Of a DNA stretch of 64,000 nucleotides, positions 25,299 through 34,584 are shown piece by piece. Position 1 is the stretch's first letter. Every line of letters begins with the position of its first letter. Origin of the DNA: Peptostreptococcaceae bacterium (GTDB lineage Bacteria; Bacillota; Clostridia; Peptostreptococcales; Peptostreptococcaceae); contig JAOARY010000075.1 in the NCBI GenBank assembly GCA_025210335.1, positions 1 through 64,000 of the forward strand, written 5' to 3'. The translations under genes were made by a program, and so were the position numbers. Below the pieces are notes generated by a model. The model did not search any database. It had not been told where the DNA came from and saw only the letters and a program-made list of their open reading frames with translations.

Positions 25299-25352
25299 GA
25301 TGTTGTTTATAATATATAAGCAACATCCTTTTTGATTTGATTTATTTTTTTA
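25299..25352. repeat. 54-bp direct repeat, copy 2, with terminator
   Basis: Perfect copy of 23997-24050, here without the HD-GYP gene in front. It retains the GATGTTG/CAACATC stem and the T-rich tail and probably terminates the minus-strand telA transcript, whose stop is at 25366. Confidence 0.95.
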
Positions 25353-25365
25353 TATAAATTCATTA

Positions 25366-26442
25366 TTAAATTGAATGTTTGAATTTTTCCTTAAAATCAT
25401 TTTGGATTTCTAATAATTTATTAGTGCCATCTATTCTTTCTTGTCTTGCTTTTTCTTCTATTTGTTTAGTTTCTTCAATTCCCTTAGTTATAGTTTCCCA
25501 TGTTTTTGTTAAAGTTTCTATTTTTATTGAAGAACCTGATGATAATTCTGCTATTGTTTTTGATTGCATTGCAGTATTTTGAGCATTTTTCATAAGTAAT
25601 TCATTAGTTTTTTGATCTAATGCAGCAAGTGCATCAGCTTGATTTTTTTGTCTTTTTAAAGTAATAGCTTGAATAAGACTTTGCTTAAATACAGGGATAG
25701 TAACTATAAAGGCTGAGTTTATTTTTCGAACAAGGTTATAATTACCCTTTTGTATGACTTTTATCTGTGGCATAGTTTGAAGTGATACATTTTTAGCTAA
25801 CTGTAAATCAAATACTCTTTGTCCTATGATATCTTTGACTTCATTTGCTCTTTGTAATTTTATATCCTTTAATTCATCGGTGCTTGAATTTAATAATCCT
25901 ATTTCATTATCTATTCTTTGAATTAGTAAATCTCCAGCTAATATATGTTTTTGTAGAACTTTAAAATATTCCATGTTTTTAACTAACATTTCTTCTAAGG
26001 TATTATTTGATTTTTTTATTTCATTTTCATATTCTTTTAATTTTACATAAACACTATCCATTTGAGTTCCCATTGTATTATATTTATTAAATAAATGCTC
26101 AATAGAATTTTTTGTTTTATTAAAAATTTTACTTAGTAAACTAGGTTTTTTTTCAGCAAAATCATCAGCATCAAATTTATCCATAATCTTATTTAATTCC
26201 AAAAGTAATGATGAAGAGCTTTCAATATTTGTACTTTTTATATTATCTAAGATTCTATCTGCAAATTTTGATATTTCATTTGCTGTTTCACTACCAAAAG
26301 ACATAACATTTTCAACATTAGATAAATCTACTTGGTTTGCAAGTACTTCAATATCCCTAGATGCTTTTATTTCATTTGTAACATCCTTTTCAATTTCAAC
26401 AATACTTCTTTCATCTTTGTTTAAATCAATTATATCGCTCAT
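25366..26442 (-). CDS. TelA family toxic anion resistance protein
   Basis: A 358-residue soluble, largely helical protein of the TelA family (YceH in Bacillus subtilis). Recognisable family stretches are VMSFGSETANEISKFADRIL near residue 50, KNMEYFKVLQKHILAGDLLI and QTMPQIKVIQKGNYNLVRKI. TelA proteins accompany TerD proteins and are linked to tellurite, toxic-anion and envelope stress; their biochemical activity is not settled. The gene lies 29 nt after the YceG-like gene in the same operon, and divergent TerD genes lie nearby, matching the Bacillus yce locus in content. Confidence 0.92.
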   Translation of the reverse strand: MSDIIDLNKDERSIVEIEKDVTNEIKASRDIEVLANQVDLSNVENVMSFGSETANEISKFADRILDNIKSTNIESSSSLLLELNKIMDKFDADDFAEKKPSLLSKIFNKTKNSIEHLFNKYNTMGTQMDSVYVKLKEYENEIKKSNNTLEEMLVKNMEYFKVLQKHILAGDLLIQRIDNEIGLLNSSTDELKDIKLQRANEVKDIIGQRVFDLQLAKNVSLQTMPQIKVIQKGNYNLVRKINSAFIVTIPVFKQSLIQAITLKRQKNQADALAALDQKTNELLMKNAQNTAMQSKTIAELSSGSSIKIETLTKTWETITKGIEETKQIEEKARQERIDGTNKLLEIQNDFKEKFKHSI

Positions 26443-26471
26443 AAATTCACTTCCTTTTAGTTTTTATTATA

Positions 26472-28991
26472 TTAGAAAAAATCACTACCAAAAAAATTTT
26501 TAAAAAAGGATTTTTTCTTTTTAGGACTAGATAGATTTTTAAATGAATAATCATGTTTAAAATCTTCTAATTTAAATGTTGTAAAATAATTTGTATTTAT
26601 TATATGTTCTATATTATTATATCCAGTTGGAGTAATTATAATAATATCAAAACCATAAAGGTATAAAAATGCTATTATTATACTATCAACTATATTAAAC
26701 ATTTCTTCCTTTGAATCATAAATCATCAATTTTGGTATATAAAATGGATAATCATATTTTTGTATCAAAGATAGAATATTCTTGTCTAAATTAAGGATTG
26801 TAAGCAAAATTCGTTTTCTCAATTTTAAATCCATATCTCTATTTAATATATTTTTTTCATAAATTTCATTAATTTTATCAATTATATTATTTTGTATGCT
26901 ATTTGATAGATGATTATAATTATAAAGATTATGTTTAAAAAGATTTTCTCGTATAATATTCATATTAGCATCAAATACATTTCCTATTATATATTCATTT
27001 CCAGAAGAATATTTAATATTATTAAAAGGAATATCGTCATAAAATACTGTATTTTTTAAATTTATAATATTTAATATATCCTTATTATAAGATTCCAAAT
27101 CTTCTTTGACTCCACTTATTTTTGCAAATATATTTGGAATATAGATATTTTTTTGATTGTATTTAAAACCATCTCTTATTCGCGCATCTTCTTTTAGTAA
27201 TATATTTAATTCATCGTAAGTTGTTTTTAGTGAAAGTGGGATTATTTTATGTTTTTCAAACTGCCAAGGTCGAAACATATTTGTTTCTTCATTGAATAAA
27301 ATTTCTTTAATTTCTTCATGTGCTTTAAATGCGTGAGTTTCTTCTCTTTTAAATATTTCCTCTTTAGGATAGTTTGTGATATTTACTTCTCTATCATATT
27401 CTTTTAAATAAGATGATTTTTTTATAAATTCAAAATCTAAATCTTTAATAGGATTTATATAAATCATATCAAATCCTATTTTTGAAAGATAATATATGAA
27501 ATAAGCTTCATGTTTTTTTATATTACCAAAATAAATGGCTTTTGGATTGTGGATTTTATAATCTGTTTTTTCATATAAATTAAACCCATATGCTTTGATC
27601 CAATATATAAATTTTACCAAGAAATTTTTCATCATGTTTATATTGGCACTTTCGTTTTTTATATATTCATTAATTATTTCTAAAAAAGATAAGTAAAGAG
27701 TATTAAATATAAGTTCATCTTTTGTATTTAAATATTTTATTAAGATTTCTTTAATGCTGTTAAGATTATTAAAATCCATATATTTATCAAATAAGTTTTT
27801 TAGATTATTAAGTTCTATATTATTTGGAAGTTCGATTTTATTATCAAAAACTACATAAGCTAAATTGGAATAATTTAAGTTATCTTTAAGTAAGTGCAAT
27901 GAGTTAGAATAATCAATTTTATCATTTTCTGTTTTTATAATTCGTAGAAAATAATTAGATATCAATACATCTTTATTAAAGACATATTCACTTCTATTTT
28001 TTAGTTCTAAAAATATATCTTTTTTAAAATCAAAAGAATTTTTATAGCTATTTTGTATTCTATTTTCAAATAAATTATTTTCTGATATTAAAGCTGTATT
28101 TTTTAAATTTAAAGCTTTAACATCATTTTGCTTATTATCTTTGATTTTATTTCTTTTTATTCTATCCAAAGATATATTTACATTATTATTATTATTATTG
28201 ATAGTTTCAATATTAGAGTTTGTATGATTAGAAATTTTAAAATTATTTTGAATTTGAGTATCTTTAGAGTTACCTTTGTTTAAAGTTTTTGAATTTGTAT
28301 CAAATAGTTCATTTTCTATATCTTTAAAAATATTATAAAAATTTATATCATGATTTTTATTTTCCATTAATATAGAATGTAAATCGAAATTTGAAAGTTT
28401 TAAATCTTTTGCATCATTAAAATACAAAATATCATTTTCAAGTAGACATAAAAGATAGATAAAATATTCTTGATATTTAGTGTGATTCAAAAAAATAATT
28501 TTAGAAGGATGATCTAAGTTTTTATGTTTTAAATCATGCTCATAATCTATTTTTTTAAACCAGTAAATAATATGAGCCAAGAAGTTTATATAAATAGTTT
28601 TACTTAGATTTTTATGATTTTTTATAAATAATAAAAGAACTGTTCTTAAATTTATATCTATACTATCTATATTTATAATATTTTTTATATCTCTAGCTAT
28701 ATCTGTTATTTTATCTAAGGATGAATAATTATCATCTATTTTTTCTTTTAAAAAAGAAACTACATCCATTGGAATTTTATTATCCAAATTGTATATAATT
28801 TTATATTCTAAATTTCTTATTTTTAATCTATATACAAAGTCTTTCAGTAATTTTTGTAAATTTTGTTTATCATCAAAACCAATATATCTAAGCAGATAGA
28901 CTGCATTTTTTTGAGTTTTTTTTGGTCTTTTATTTTGTGCTAAAAATATATCTGCAAATATATTTTTGCTATCTAAAAATTCAACTGCCAT
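26472..28991 (-). CDS. YceG-like protein of the Ter module, internally duplicated
   Basis: An 839-residue protein of the YceG family, annotated elsewhere as a putative component of the Ter-linked biosynthetic module. The C-terminal half holds the familiar core (RPWQFEKHKIIPLSLKTTYD and YIPNIFAKISGVKED). Residues ~165-205 (HPSKIIFLNHTKYQEYFIYL) and ~525-570 (NPKAIYFGNIKKHEAYFIYY) clearly repeat each other, so the protein carries two related halves joined by an Asn-rich linker (~240-300). That makes it longer than the ~540-residue Bacillus protein. Function is unknown. It is transcribed ahead of telA. Confidence 0.82.
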   Translation of the reverse strand: MAVEFLDSKNIFADIFLAQNKRPKKTQKNAVYLLRYIGFDDKQNLQKLLKDFVYRLKIRNLEYKIIYNLDNKIPMDVVSFLKEKIDDNYSSLDKITDIARDIKNIINIDSIDINLRTVLLLFIKNHKNLSKTIYINFLAHIIYWFKKIDYEHDLKHKNLDHPSKIIFLNHTKYQEYFIYLLCLLENDILYFNDAKDLKLSNFDLHSILMENKNHDINFYNIFKDIENELFDTNSKTLNKGNSKDTQIQNNFKISNHTNSNIETINNNNNNVNISLDRIKRNKIKDNKQNDVKALNLKNTALISENNLFENRIQNSYKNSFDFKKDIFLELKNRSEYVFNKDVLISNYFLRIIKTENDKIDYSNSLHLLKDNLNYSNLAYVVFDNKIELPNNIELNNLKNLFDKYMDFNNLNSIKEILIKYLNTKDELIFNTLYLSFLEIINEYIKNESANINMMKNFLVKFIYWIKAYGFNLYEKTDYKIHNPKAIYFGNIKKHEAYFIYYLSKIGFDMIYINPIKDLDFEFIKKSSYLKEYDREVNITNYPKEEIFKREETHAFKAHEEIKEILFNEETNMFRPWQFEKHKIIPLSLKTTYDELNILLKEDARIRDGFKYNQKNIYIPNIFAKISGVKEDLESYNKDILNIINLKNTVFYDDIPFNNIKYSSGNEYIIGNVFDANMNIIRENLFKHNLYNYNHLSNSIQNNIIDKINEIYEKNILNRDMDLKLRKRILLTILNLDKNILSLIQKYDYPFYIPKLMIYDSKEEMFNIVDSIIIAFLYLYGFDIIIITPTGYNNIEHIINTNYFTTFKLEDFKHDYSFKNLSSPKKKKSFFKNFFGSDFF

Positions 28992-29131
28992 AGAAATTCC
29001 TCCAAATCTTAAAAGGTAAAAGAATTATATTTATTTTATTTTAAAACAAACAAAAAAGAAAGGTTTAAATATTTAAAATTTTTTTAATTTCTTTTTTATT
29101 TAGTTTTATATTTTTTTTGGTATCAACTAAA

Positions 29132-29176
29132 AAAGTTCTTTTTAATATTTATACCACAAATATTAAAAAGAACTTT
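29132..29176 (-). terminator. Terminator of the DUF1836 gene
   Basis: A perfect 19-bp inverted repeat (29132-29150 with 29158-29176) with a 7-nt loop, ending 4 nt from the DUF1836 stop codon. Confidence 0.9.
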
Positions 29177-29179
29177 ACT

Positions 29180-29779
29180 TTATTTTAAATCAAAAAATTC
29201 ATCTATTATTTTTTCGCAAAGACGTTTTTGGGCATGTGCTTGTGCACTTAGCATTATTACTATTAAAAATAATTCAGCTAAAGTTTTTTCTTTTTTATCA
29301 TTTTCTTCTATATTCTTAGTTTTTTCTTTTATTATATTATATTTTTTAGTTATGTCATTTTCAAAATTTTCAAATGTAACTTTTTTTAAATCCGAGAATA
29401 TAGAATAGATATCTTCTAAAGGTATCAAATCATCATCTGTTGTCGACATATCATTTAATACTGGTTCGATGAGACTTTTAATATCATCTAATGAAAGTAT
29501 TTGTTTTAGATAATAAACAATTAGCATCAAAATCATATGGTCTTTAGAATATTTTTTCTTATTAGGAGGCATTAAAAGCCCTTGTTTTGTGTAATTATTA
29601 ATCATTGTTTTTGTAAGGATTTTTTCTTTTTCATTTCTTTTTAAATGCGAGAGTTTATCATCCATAAATGATGTTACTTGTTCCATGTAAAGATCCATAT
29701 TAGGAATCTCTTTTAAATCTATGTTTTCATTTAGCGACATCTCGCTTATTATATTTAGTAATTTATTTAATTCCATCAT
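29180..29779 (-). CDS. DUF1836 domain protein, MerR-like HTH
   Basis: A protein of about 199 residues fitting the DUF1836 family. The block KTMINNYTKQGLLMPPNKKKYSKDHM (~55-80, given in part) is a MerR-like winged helix that reads as a DNA-binding unit, followed by helices LIVYYLKQILSLDDIKSLI. Family members are uncharacterised putative regulators. The start is ambiguous between two adjacent ATGs after GAGGTG. It lies between the two arms of the Ter module and could regulate it, which is inference from position only. Confidence 0.75.
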   Translation of the reverse strand: MMELNKLLNIISEMSLNENIDLKEIPNMDLYMEQVTSFMDDKLSHLKRNEKEKILTKTMINNYTKQGLLMPPNKKKYSKDHMILMLIVYYLKQILSLDDIKSLIEPVLNDMSTTDDDLIPLEDIYSIFSDLKKVTFENFENDITKKYNIIKEKTKNIEENDKKEKTLAELFLIVIMLSAQAHAQKRLCEKIIDEFFDLK

Positions 29780-30167
29780 ATTCACCTCATATTTATATTA
29801 TATAGTATTAAAAACTACGTGTAAACATTTTGTAACTAAATAATATAGTTTGCTTAGTAAAAAAGAGATAAACTAAGAAAAAAGGAGAAAAATAATGAAA
29901 AATAGATTTAATAGGAATATACGCCTATTGCAACTTTGAAAAACTGGTGATATTATATTGATAAATCAATAAGTGGTTTTCGAAACTACATAAACAAATA
30001 TCGATATAGTCTTAAAGTAGCATCTTTATAAAAATTAAAATAATTAATATGAATTTAAGGTAATTTTAATTTTTATTAATTATAATGATTAGGTAAATAT
30101 AATATTTTTTTAATCTATTTTGGGTAGATATATAAAGATGTTATAGACTAATAATTAGGAGGTTTAT
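29780..30167 (+). other. Long leader before the CaCA exchanger
   Basis: No known riboswitch core is recognisable (in particular neither yybP-ykoY nor ydaO type). It contains a 14-codon frame (29895-29939), a hairpin AATAGG/CCTATT (29910-29915, 29924-29929) inside that frame, ATTGAT/ATCAAT and GTTTtcgAAAC hairpins, then ~170 nt of very AT-rich DNA before the SD (AGGAGG) of the exchanger. This is also where promoters of the divergent Ter arms must lie. Confidence 0.4.
29895..29939 (+). CDS. Possible 14-residue leader peptide
   Basis: ATG follows AAAGGAG at 7 nt, and the frame MKNRFNRNIRLLQL ends with TGA. A hairpin lies within the coding bases. A good SD on a tiny frame ahead of a long non-coding leader suggests a regulatory upstream peptide, but this may be chance in AT-rich sequence. 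Confidence 0.3.
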   Translation: MKNRFNRNIRLLQL

Positions 30168-31187
30168 ATGTTTGGATTCATTAACAATTTGCCTTTAGCA
30201 ATTGTGACTTTGATACTTATGTCATATGTTGTTAGTAAGGCATCAGACAAATTAGGTGATGTATTACATATATTAGGGCTAAAACTTAATATACCAACAT
30301 CGGTTAGGGGAGCAACATTTGATGCGATAAGTTCATCTTTCCCAGAGTTTTCAACAGCAATGATAGCAGTTTTATTTTATGGTAAGTTTTCAGATGTTGG
30401 TTTACCAACAGTTTCAGGATCTGCAGTATTTAATATTTTATTAATACCAATGGCAAGTATATTAGCTTATAAAGGTGTTAGTTTAACAGTTAAAGTCGAT
30501 AAGAAGGTGACATTAAGAGATTCATTCTTTTATTTGCTTTCAATAGGTGCGTTGGCAATATTTACTTATCTAGGAAATTATAATTATATATCAGGTCTTA
30601 TTTTATTAGGAATATATACAATGTATATAGTTGTACTTTATTTACAAACTAAAAAATACAGATCAGATAAAGCAGCTTCAGATGAAGAAGATGAGGAAAT
30701 TGAAGAAGATATGTCTTATACTAAGATTATATTTTGGTCAGCGTTAACAATTGGAGCTATTTGGTTTAGTATTGATGCTATTATCCAATCTGCAATAGTT
30801 GTATCAGCTAGCTTAAATATTCCTGAGTTTATTGTTTCAGTAATTATATTAGCAGCTTGTACTTCAATACCAGATACACTTTTATCAGTAAAATCATCAC
30901 GTAGAGGTGATGTTGATGGAGCTGTATCAAATGCGATTGGTTCTAATATATTTGATATATGCGTTTGTTTAGGATTCCCAATGCTTTTAGCAGGATCAGA
31001 AGGTATGGCTGCTAATTTTACTCAAAATATAGGAGTTTTGGCATTCGTTGTACTATCAATGTTGACAACTGGTGGACTATTACTTAAGAAAGATGGAGTT
31101 CACAAAAAAGATGCTTATTTAATGCTTGGAGTTTATATACTATTTATAGGATATATAGGTGCAAAAGCTTTAGGTATAGTGATGTAA
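30168..31187 (+). CDS. CaCA family sodium/calcium exchanger-like membrane protein
   Basis: A 339-residue membrane protein with about ten hydrophobic spans in two halves. The two inverted alpha repeats of the CaCA superfamily are visible: ATFDAISSSFPEFSTAMIAV near residue 48 and CTSIPDTLLSVKSSRRGDVD near 235, with AVSNAIGSNIFDICV after it. An acidic cytoplasmic loop (SDEEDEEIEEDM) joins the halves and may sense cations. Placed directly ahead of three TerD genes, it may take the position that TerC membrane proteins hold in other Ter loci. Transported ion and direction are not readable from the sequence. Confidence 0.88.
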   Translation: MFGFINNLPLAIVTLILMSYVVSKASDKLGDVLHILGLKLNIPTSVRGATFDAISSSFPEFSTAMIAVLFYGKFSDVGLPTVSGSAVFNILLIPMASILAYKGVSLTVKVDKKVTLRDSFFYLLSIGALAIFTYLGNYNYISGLILLGIYTMYIVVLYLQTKKYRSDKAASDEEDEEIEEDMSYTKIIFWSALTIGAIWFSIDAIIQSAIVVSASLNIPEFIVSVIILAACTSIPDTLLSVKSSRRGDVDGAVSNAIGSNIFDICVCLGFPMLLAGSEGMAANFTQNIGVLAFVVLSMLTTGGLLLKKDGVHKKDAYLMLGVYILFIGYIGAKALGIVM

Positions 31188-31227
31188 TAACAATTTATTA
31201 TAAAAAATTTAAAGGAGTGAATAATTC

Positions 31228-31809
31228 ATGGCTATAAGTTTACAAAAAGGACAAAAGGTAGATTTAACAAAGACTAACCCAGGAATCAAAAATGTAATTG
31301 CAGGTTTAGGATGGGATACTAATAAGTATGATGGTGGACATGATTTTGACTTAGATACAGCAGCGTTTTTAGTTTCTGAAAGCGGAAAGGTATCTTCGGA
31401 TGCTGACTTTGTATTTTATAATAATTTAAAACATCCTTCAGCTTCTGTTACGCATTTAGGAGATAATAGAACTGGAGAAGGTGAAGGTGATGATGAACAA
31501 ATCAAAATAGAATTAGATAAAGTACCAGCAGAAGTTTCAAAGATTGCATTTACAGTTACAATTCATGATGCAGCAGCTAGAAATCAAAATTTTGGTCAAG
31601 TAACTAATGCTTTTATAAGAATAGTAAATGAAGAAAATAATGAAGAATTAATCAGATATGATTTATCAGAAGATTTCTCTGTTGAAACAGCAGTTGTTGT
31701 TGGAGAGTTATATAGACATGGTGCAGAGTGGAAATTTAGTGCAATAGGAAGTGGATTTGAAGGCGGACTTGCTGCTCTTTGTGGAAACTTTGGAATCAGT
31801 GTAGGTTAA
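31228..31809 (+). CDS. terD: TerD family protein, copy 1
   Basis: TerD-domain protein of 193 residues from the tellurite/stress-response family. The calcium-binding loops are intact: [15 protein letters not shown] near residue 41 and [15 protein letters not shown] near 79. The C-terminal [11 protein letters not shown] end is typical. TerD proteins bind calcium and are thought to act at the membrane with TerC or similar proteins under metal or oxidative stress. It follows the exchanger gene by 40 nt with its own GGAGTG site, so both are in one transcript. A terminator-like hairpin follows. Confidence 0.95.
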   Translation: MAISLQKGQKVDLTKTNPGIKNVIAGLGWDTNKYDGGHDFDLDTAAFLVSESGKVSSDADFVFYNNLKHPSASVTHLGDNRTGEGEGDDEQIKIELDKVPAEVSKIAFTVTIHDAAARNQNFGQVTNAFIRIVNEENNEELIRYDLSEDFSVETAVVVGELYRHGAEWKFSAIGSGFEGGLAALCGNFGISVG

Positions 31810-31872
31810 TAAATATAAAAGATAGAAAAATTATTTTAAAATTCTTTATAAATGTTGATTGATATCAACCAT

Positions 31873-31905
31873 AATAAGTAGAGCTTTTGCTCTACTTATT
31901 TTTAA
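31873..31905 (+). terminator. Terminator between terD copies 1 and 2
   Basis: A 12-bp stem (31873-31884 with 31889-31900) with a TTTT loop and a short T-run. It would reduce expression of the second and third terD genes from the upstream promoter. Confidence 0.85.
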
Positions 31906-31957
31906 AAATTAAATATTTTAAAAATTTGAAAGATATAATTAATAGGGAGGAATTATA

Positions 31958-32539
31958 ATGGCTATAAATTTGGTAAAAGGACAAAAAATCAATCTATCAA
32001 AGGAAGATCCATCACTAAAAACAGCTCTTATAGGTCTTGGATGGGATATTAAAAGATATGATGGAGGATATGATTTTGACTTAGATGCATCAGCATTTTT
32101 AGTTGGAACAAATAATAAAGTTAATAATGATTATGATTTTATATTCTATAATAATTTAAAACATCCTTCAGAATCAGTAATACATACAGGGGATAATAGA
32201 ACTGGAGAAGGTGAAGGCGATGACGAACAAGTTATTATAGACTTTACAAAAGTTCCAGATGACATAGGTAAGATTGCAATAACTGTTACAATTCATGATG
32301 CAAAAACAAGAGCTCAAAATTTTGGTCAAGTTGCAAATGCTTTTGTAAGACTTGAAAATATGGATAGTTCACAAGAAGTATTAAGATATGATTTATCAGA
32401 AGATTTTTCTGTTGAAACTGCAATTGTTGTTTGTGAGATTTACAAAAACAATGGTGAGTGGAAATTTAGTGCAATAGGAAGTGGTTTTGAAGGTGGTCTA
32501 GCTGCACTTTGTAATAATTATGGACTTGATGTTGAGTAA
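31958..32539 (+). CDS. terD: TerD family protein, copy 2
   Basis: Second TerD-domain protein, 193 residues, closely alike to the first in length and motif spacing: [15 protein letters not shown] and [15 protein letters not shown], both with intact calcium ligands, and the same [16 protein letters not shown] near the C-terminus. It has its own GGAGG site and lies past a terminator hairpin, so it may also have its own promoter in the 31905-31950 AT-rich spacer. It is probably a paralogue kept for assembly of mixed TerD/TerE-like complexes, which is inference. Confidence 0.94.
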   Translation: MAINLVKGQKINLSKEDPSLKTALIGLGWDIKRYDGGYDFDLDASAFLVGTNNKVNNDYDFIFYNNLKHPSESVIHTGDNRTGEGEGDDEQVIIDFTKVPDDIGKIAITVTIHDAKTRAQNFGQVANAFVRLENMDSSQEVLRYDLSEDFSVETAIVVCEIYKNNGEWKFSAIGSGFEGGLAALCNNYGLDVE

Positions 32540-32568
32540 ATTTAAGTAGAAATTAAGGGGGAAGTAAA

Positions 32569-33168
32569 ATGGCTATAAATTTAACTAAGGGACAAAGAAT
32601 AAGTCTTACTAAAGAAACTAATGGATTATCTAATCTAAGAATAGGTTTAGGATGGGATCCTGCTGAACAAAAACAAGGTTTTTTAGGTGCTTTATTAAAA
32701 GGAAGTACTAATATAGATTGTGATGCTTCAATTCTTATGCTTGATTCAAATGGTAAGATAAGAACGAAGGAGAATGTAATTTATTTTGGAAATTTAAGAA
32801 GTTCCAATGAATCGGTTATTCATATGGGTGATAATCTAACTGGTGAAGGTGAAGGTGATGATGAACAAATTTTAATTGATTTAAATAAAATCCCTTCTGA
32901 TATAGATAAGCTTGTATTTGTTGTAAATATATATGATTGTAAAAAGAGAAATCAACATTTTGGAATGATAAAAAATGCTTATATAAGAGTTATGGATTCT
33001 TCTAATAATAATGAACTTTTAAGATATAATTTAACAGATTCTTATTCAAATATGACGGCTTTAACTGTTGCTGAGATATATAGACATGGTCAAGAATGGA
33101 AATTTGCAGCTGTTGGCGAAGGTACAAATGATGTATCTTTAAGTAATATTGTAAGAAAGTTTAATTAA
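32569..33168 (+). CDS. TerD family protein, divergent copy 3
   Basis: Third TerD-domain protein, 199 residues, more divergent. The first calcium loop is changed: DFDLD becomes IDCDAS and an extra segment (KQGFLGALLKGSTN) is inserted before it, while the second loop [15 protein letters not shown] is intact. The C-terminal half follows the family (AEIYRHGQEWKFAAVGEG) but lacks the GGLAALC tail. It resembles the YceC-like branch of the family. It lies 29 nt after copy 2 and ends before a strong terminator. The altered site suggests a different calcium affinity. Confidence 0.88.
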   Translation: MAINLTKGQRISLTKETNGLSNLRIGLGWDPAEQKQGFLGALLKGSTNIDCDASILMLDSNGKIRTKENVIYFGNLRSSNESVIHMGDNLTGEGEGDDEQILIDLNKIPSDIDKLVFVVNIYDCKKRNQHFGMIKNAYIRVMDSSNNNELLRYNLTDSYSNMTALTVAEIYRHGQEWKFAAVGEGTNDVSLSNIVRKFN

Positions 33169-33197
33169 TATAAATTCAAATATATAGATACACATAA

Positions 33198-33247
33198 ATA
33201 TAATTTTGTGTTGAAATAAAAATTTTGACACAAAATTATATTTTTTA
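33198..33247 (+). terminator. Terminator after the terD genes
   Basis: A perfect 14-bp stem (33198-33211 with 33228-33241) with a 16-nt loop and a T-run. Confidence 0.9.
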
Positions 33248-33300
33248 TTTGTAAGACTAATTAATTTGGATTAATTAAATTGATGAGAATTATTAGTATC

Positions 33301-33350
33301 AAATGATTAGTATTTAAATTTTCTAAAAAATATTTAAATATTAATCATTT
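33301..33350. other. Inverted repeat before the HpcH-like gene
   Basis: AAATGATTAGTATTTAAAT (33301-33319) pairs with 33332-33350 except at one base. It is followed by a small GACTT/AAGTC hairpin and has no T-run. It could be an operator or leader structure for the four-gene metabolic arm. The 33251-33428 spacer is otherwise AT-rich. Confidence 0.45.
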
Positions 33351-33428
33351 GGTATTAGTACTTTTACTGGACTTCTAAAAAGTCAGAATTTTATTATATT
33401 TATGTGCGAATAGAAAAAGGAGGACAAA

Positions 33429-34571
33429 ATGAAACTTTATGGTCATTTGACTAAAGAAAAGATGAATGAAATTTTTTATAAAGAACCTAATTTTATAGAT
33501 TTAGATACTGATTTTGAATTTTTAAAATATTCTCTTGGAGCGACTCTTTATATACCAGCTGTCAAGACAGATTTTTATAAATACATATTGGAATATAAAA
33601 ATTTACTTAGTGTGGTTTTATGTTTAGAGGATGCAATAAATGATTCGAGTTTGGATGAAGCACAGAAGAATTTATTTTATAATCTAAAAAAATTAAGAGA
33701 AAACAAAATAAAATCAATTCCTAAAATTTTTATAAGAGTAAGAAATTCAAAACATTTGCTTGATATAAAAAATGAAATTATAGAAAATAAAGATATGATA
33801 ATGGGTTTTGTATTCCCTAAGTTTAGTTTAAAATCTGCAAAGAATTATTTTGATGCGTTAGATTCAATAATAAAAGAATCCAACAAAGATTTTTTTTGTA
33901 TGCCCATATTTGAATGTGATGAACTTATTTATAAAGAAAATAGAATTAATGAGCTTAGTAATTTGAAAAAAATAATTGATCAAAATAAAATGCGAGTACT
34001 TAATATTAGAGTTGGTGGAACAGATTTTTCAAGCAATTATTCGATTAGAAGACCAAAAGAACTCACTATTTATGATATGCTAGTTGTAAAGGATGTAATT
34101 TGTGATATTTTAAATTTCTTTTTAAGAAAAGAAGATGATTATGTGGTATCAGGTCCTGTATTTGAATATTTTTCATCGGGAGACAGAGTTATGAAGCCAA
34201 AAATAAGACAAACTCCTTTTATCAATCATCTTGGTCAAGAAGGAATTGTAAAGAGAAAAGAACTTATAGAAAATTCTATGGATGGACTTATAAATGAAGT
34301 TATTATGGATAAGTATAATGGGATTATTGGAAAAACTATAATCCATCCGACTCATATAGATATAGTAAATTCACTTTATATAGTGAACCACGAAGAATAT
34401 ATGGATGCAATAGCTATTATAAATGAGAAGGAAAACGGAGTTTTAAAAAGTTGTTATAATAATAAAATGAATGAGATAAAACCACATTATAACTGGGCTA
34501 AAAAGATTTTAAAGAGAGCTTATGTATATGGTGTTTTTAATGAAGGTATTGAATATATAAATCTTATTTAA
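33429..34571 (+). CDS. HpcH/CitE-like lyase of the Ter biosynthetic module
   Basis: A 380-residue protein of the HpcH/HpaI aldolase-citrate lyase family, TIM-barrel enzymes that make or break C-C bonds next to a carboxylate. Active-site regions include VVLCLEDAIND near residue 63 (metal-binding acid) and LNIRVGGTDFSS near 195. It is the first gene of a tight four-gene run with PRTase-TRSP, StiP/PELOTA and HAD proteins. This set matches the module described for Ter systems and proposed to make a nucleoside-like compound. The actual substrate is unknown. Confidence 0.85.
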   Translation: MKLYGHLTKEKMNEIFYKEPNFIDLDTDFEFLKYSLGATLYIPAVKTDFYKYILEYKNLLSVVLCLEDAINDSSLDEAQKNLFYNLKKLRENKIKSIPKIFIRVRNSKHLLDIKNEIIENKDMIMGFVFPKFSLKSAKNYFDALDSIIKESNKDFFCMPIFECDELIYKENRINELSNLKKIIDQNKMRVLNIRVGGTDFSSNYSIRRPKELTIYDMLVVKDVICDILNFFLRKEDDYVVSGPVFEYFSSGDRVMKPKIRQTPFINHLGQEGIVKRKELIENSMDGLINEVIMDKYNGIIGKTIIHPTHIDIVNSLYIVNHEEYMDAIAIINEKENGVLKSCYNNKMNEIKPHYNWAKKILKRAYVYGVFNEGIEYINLI

Positions 34572-34584
34572 ATTGGAGGGCAAA

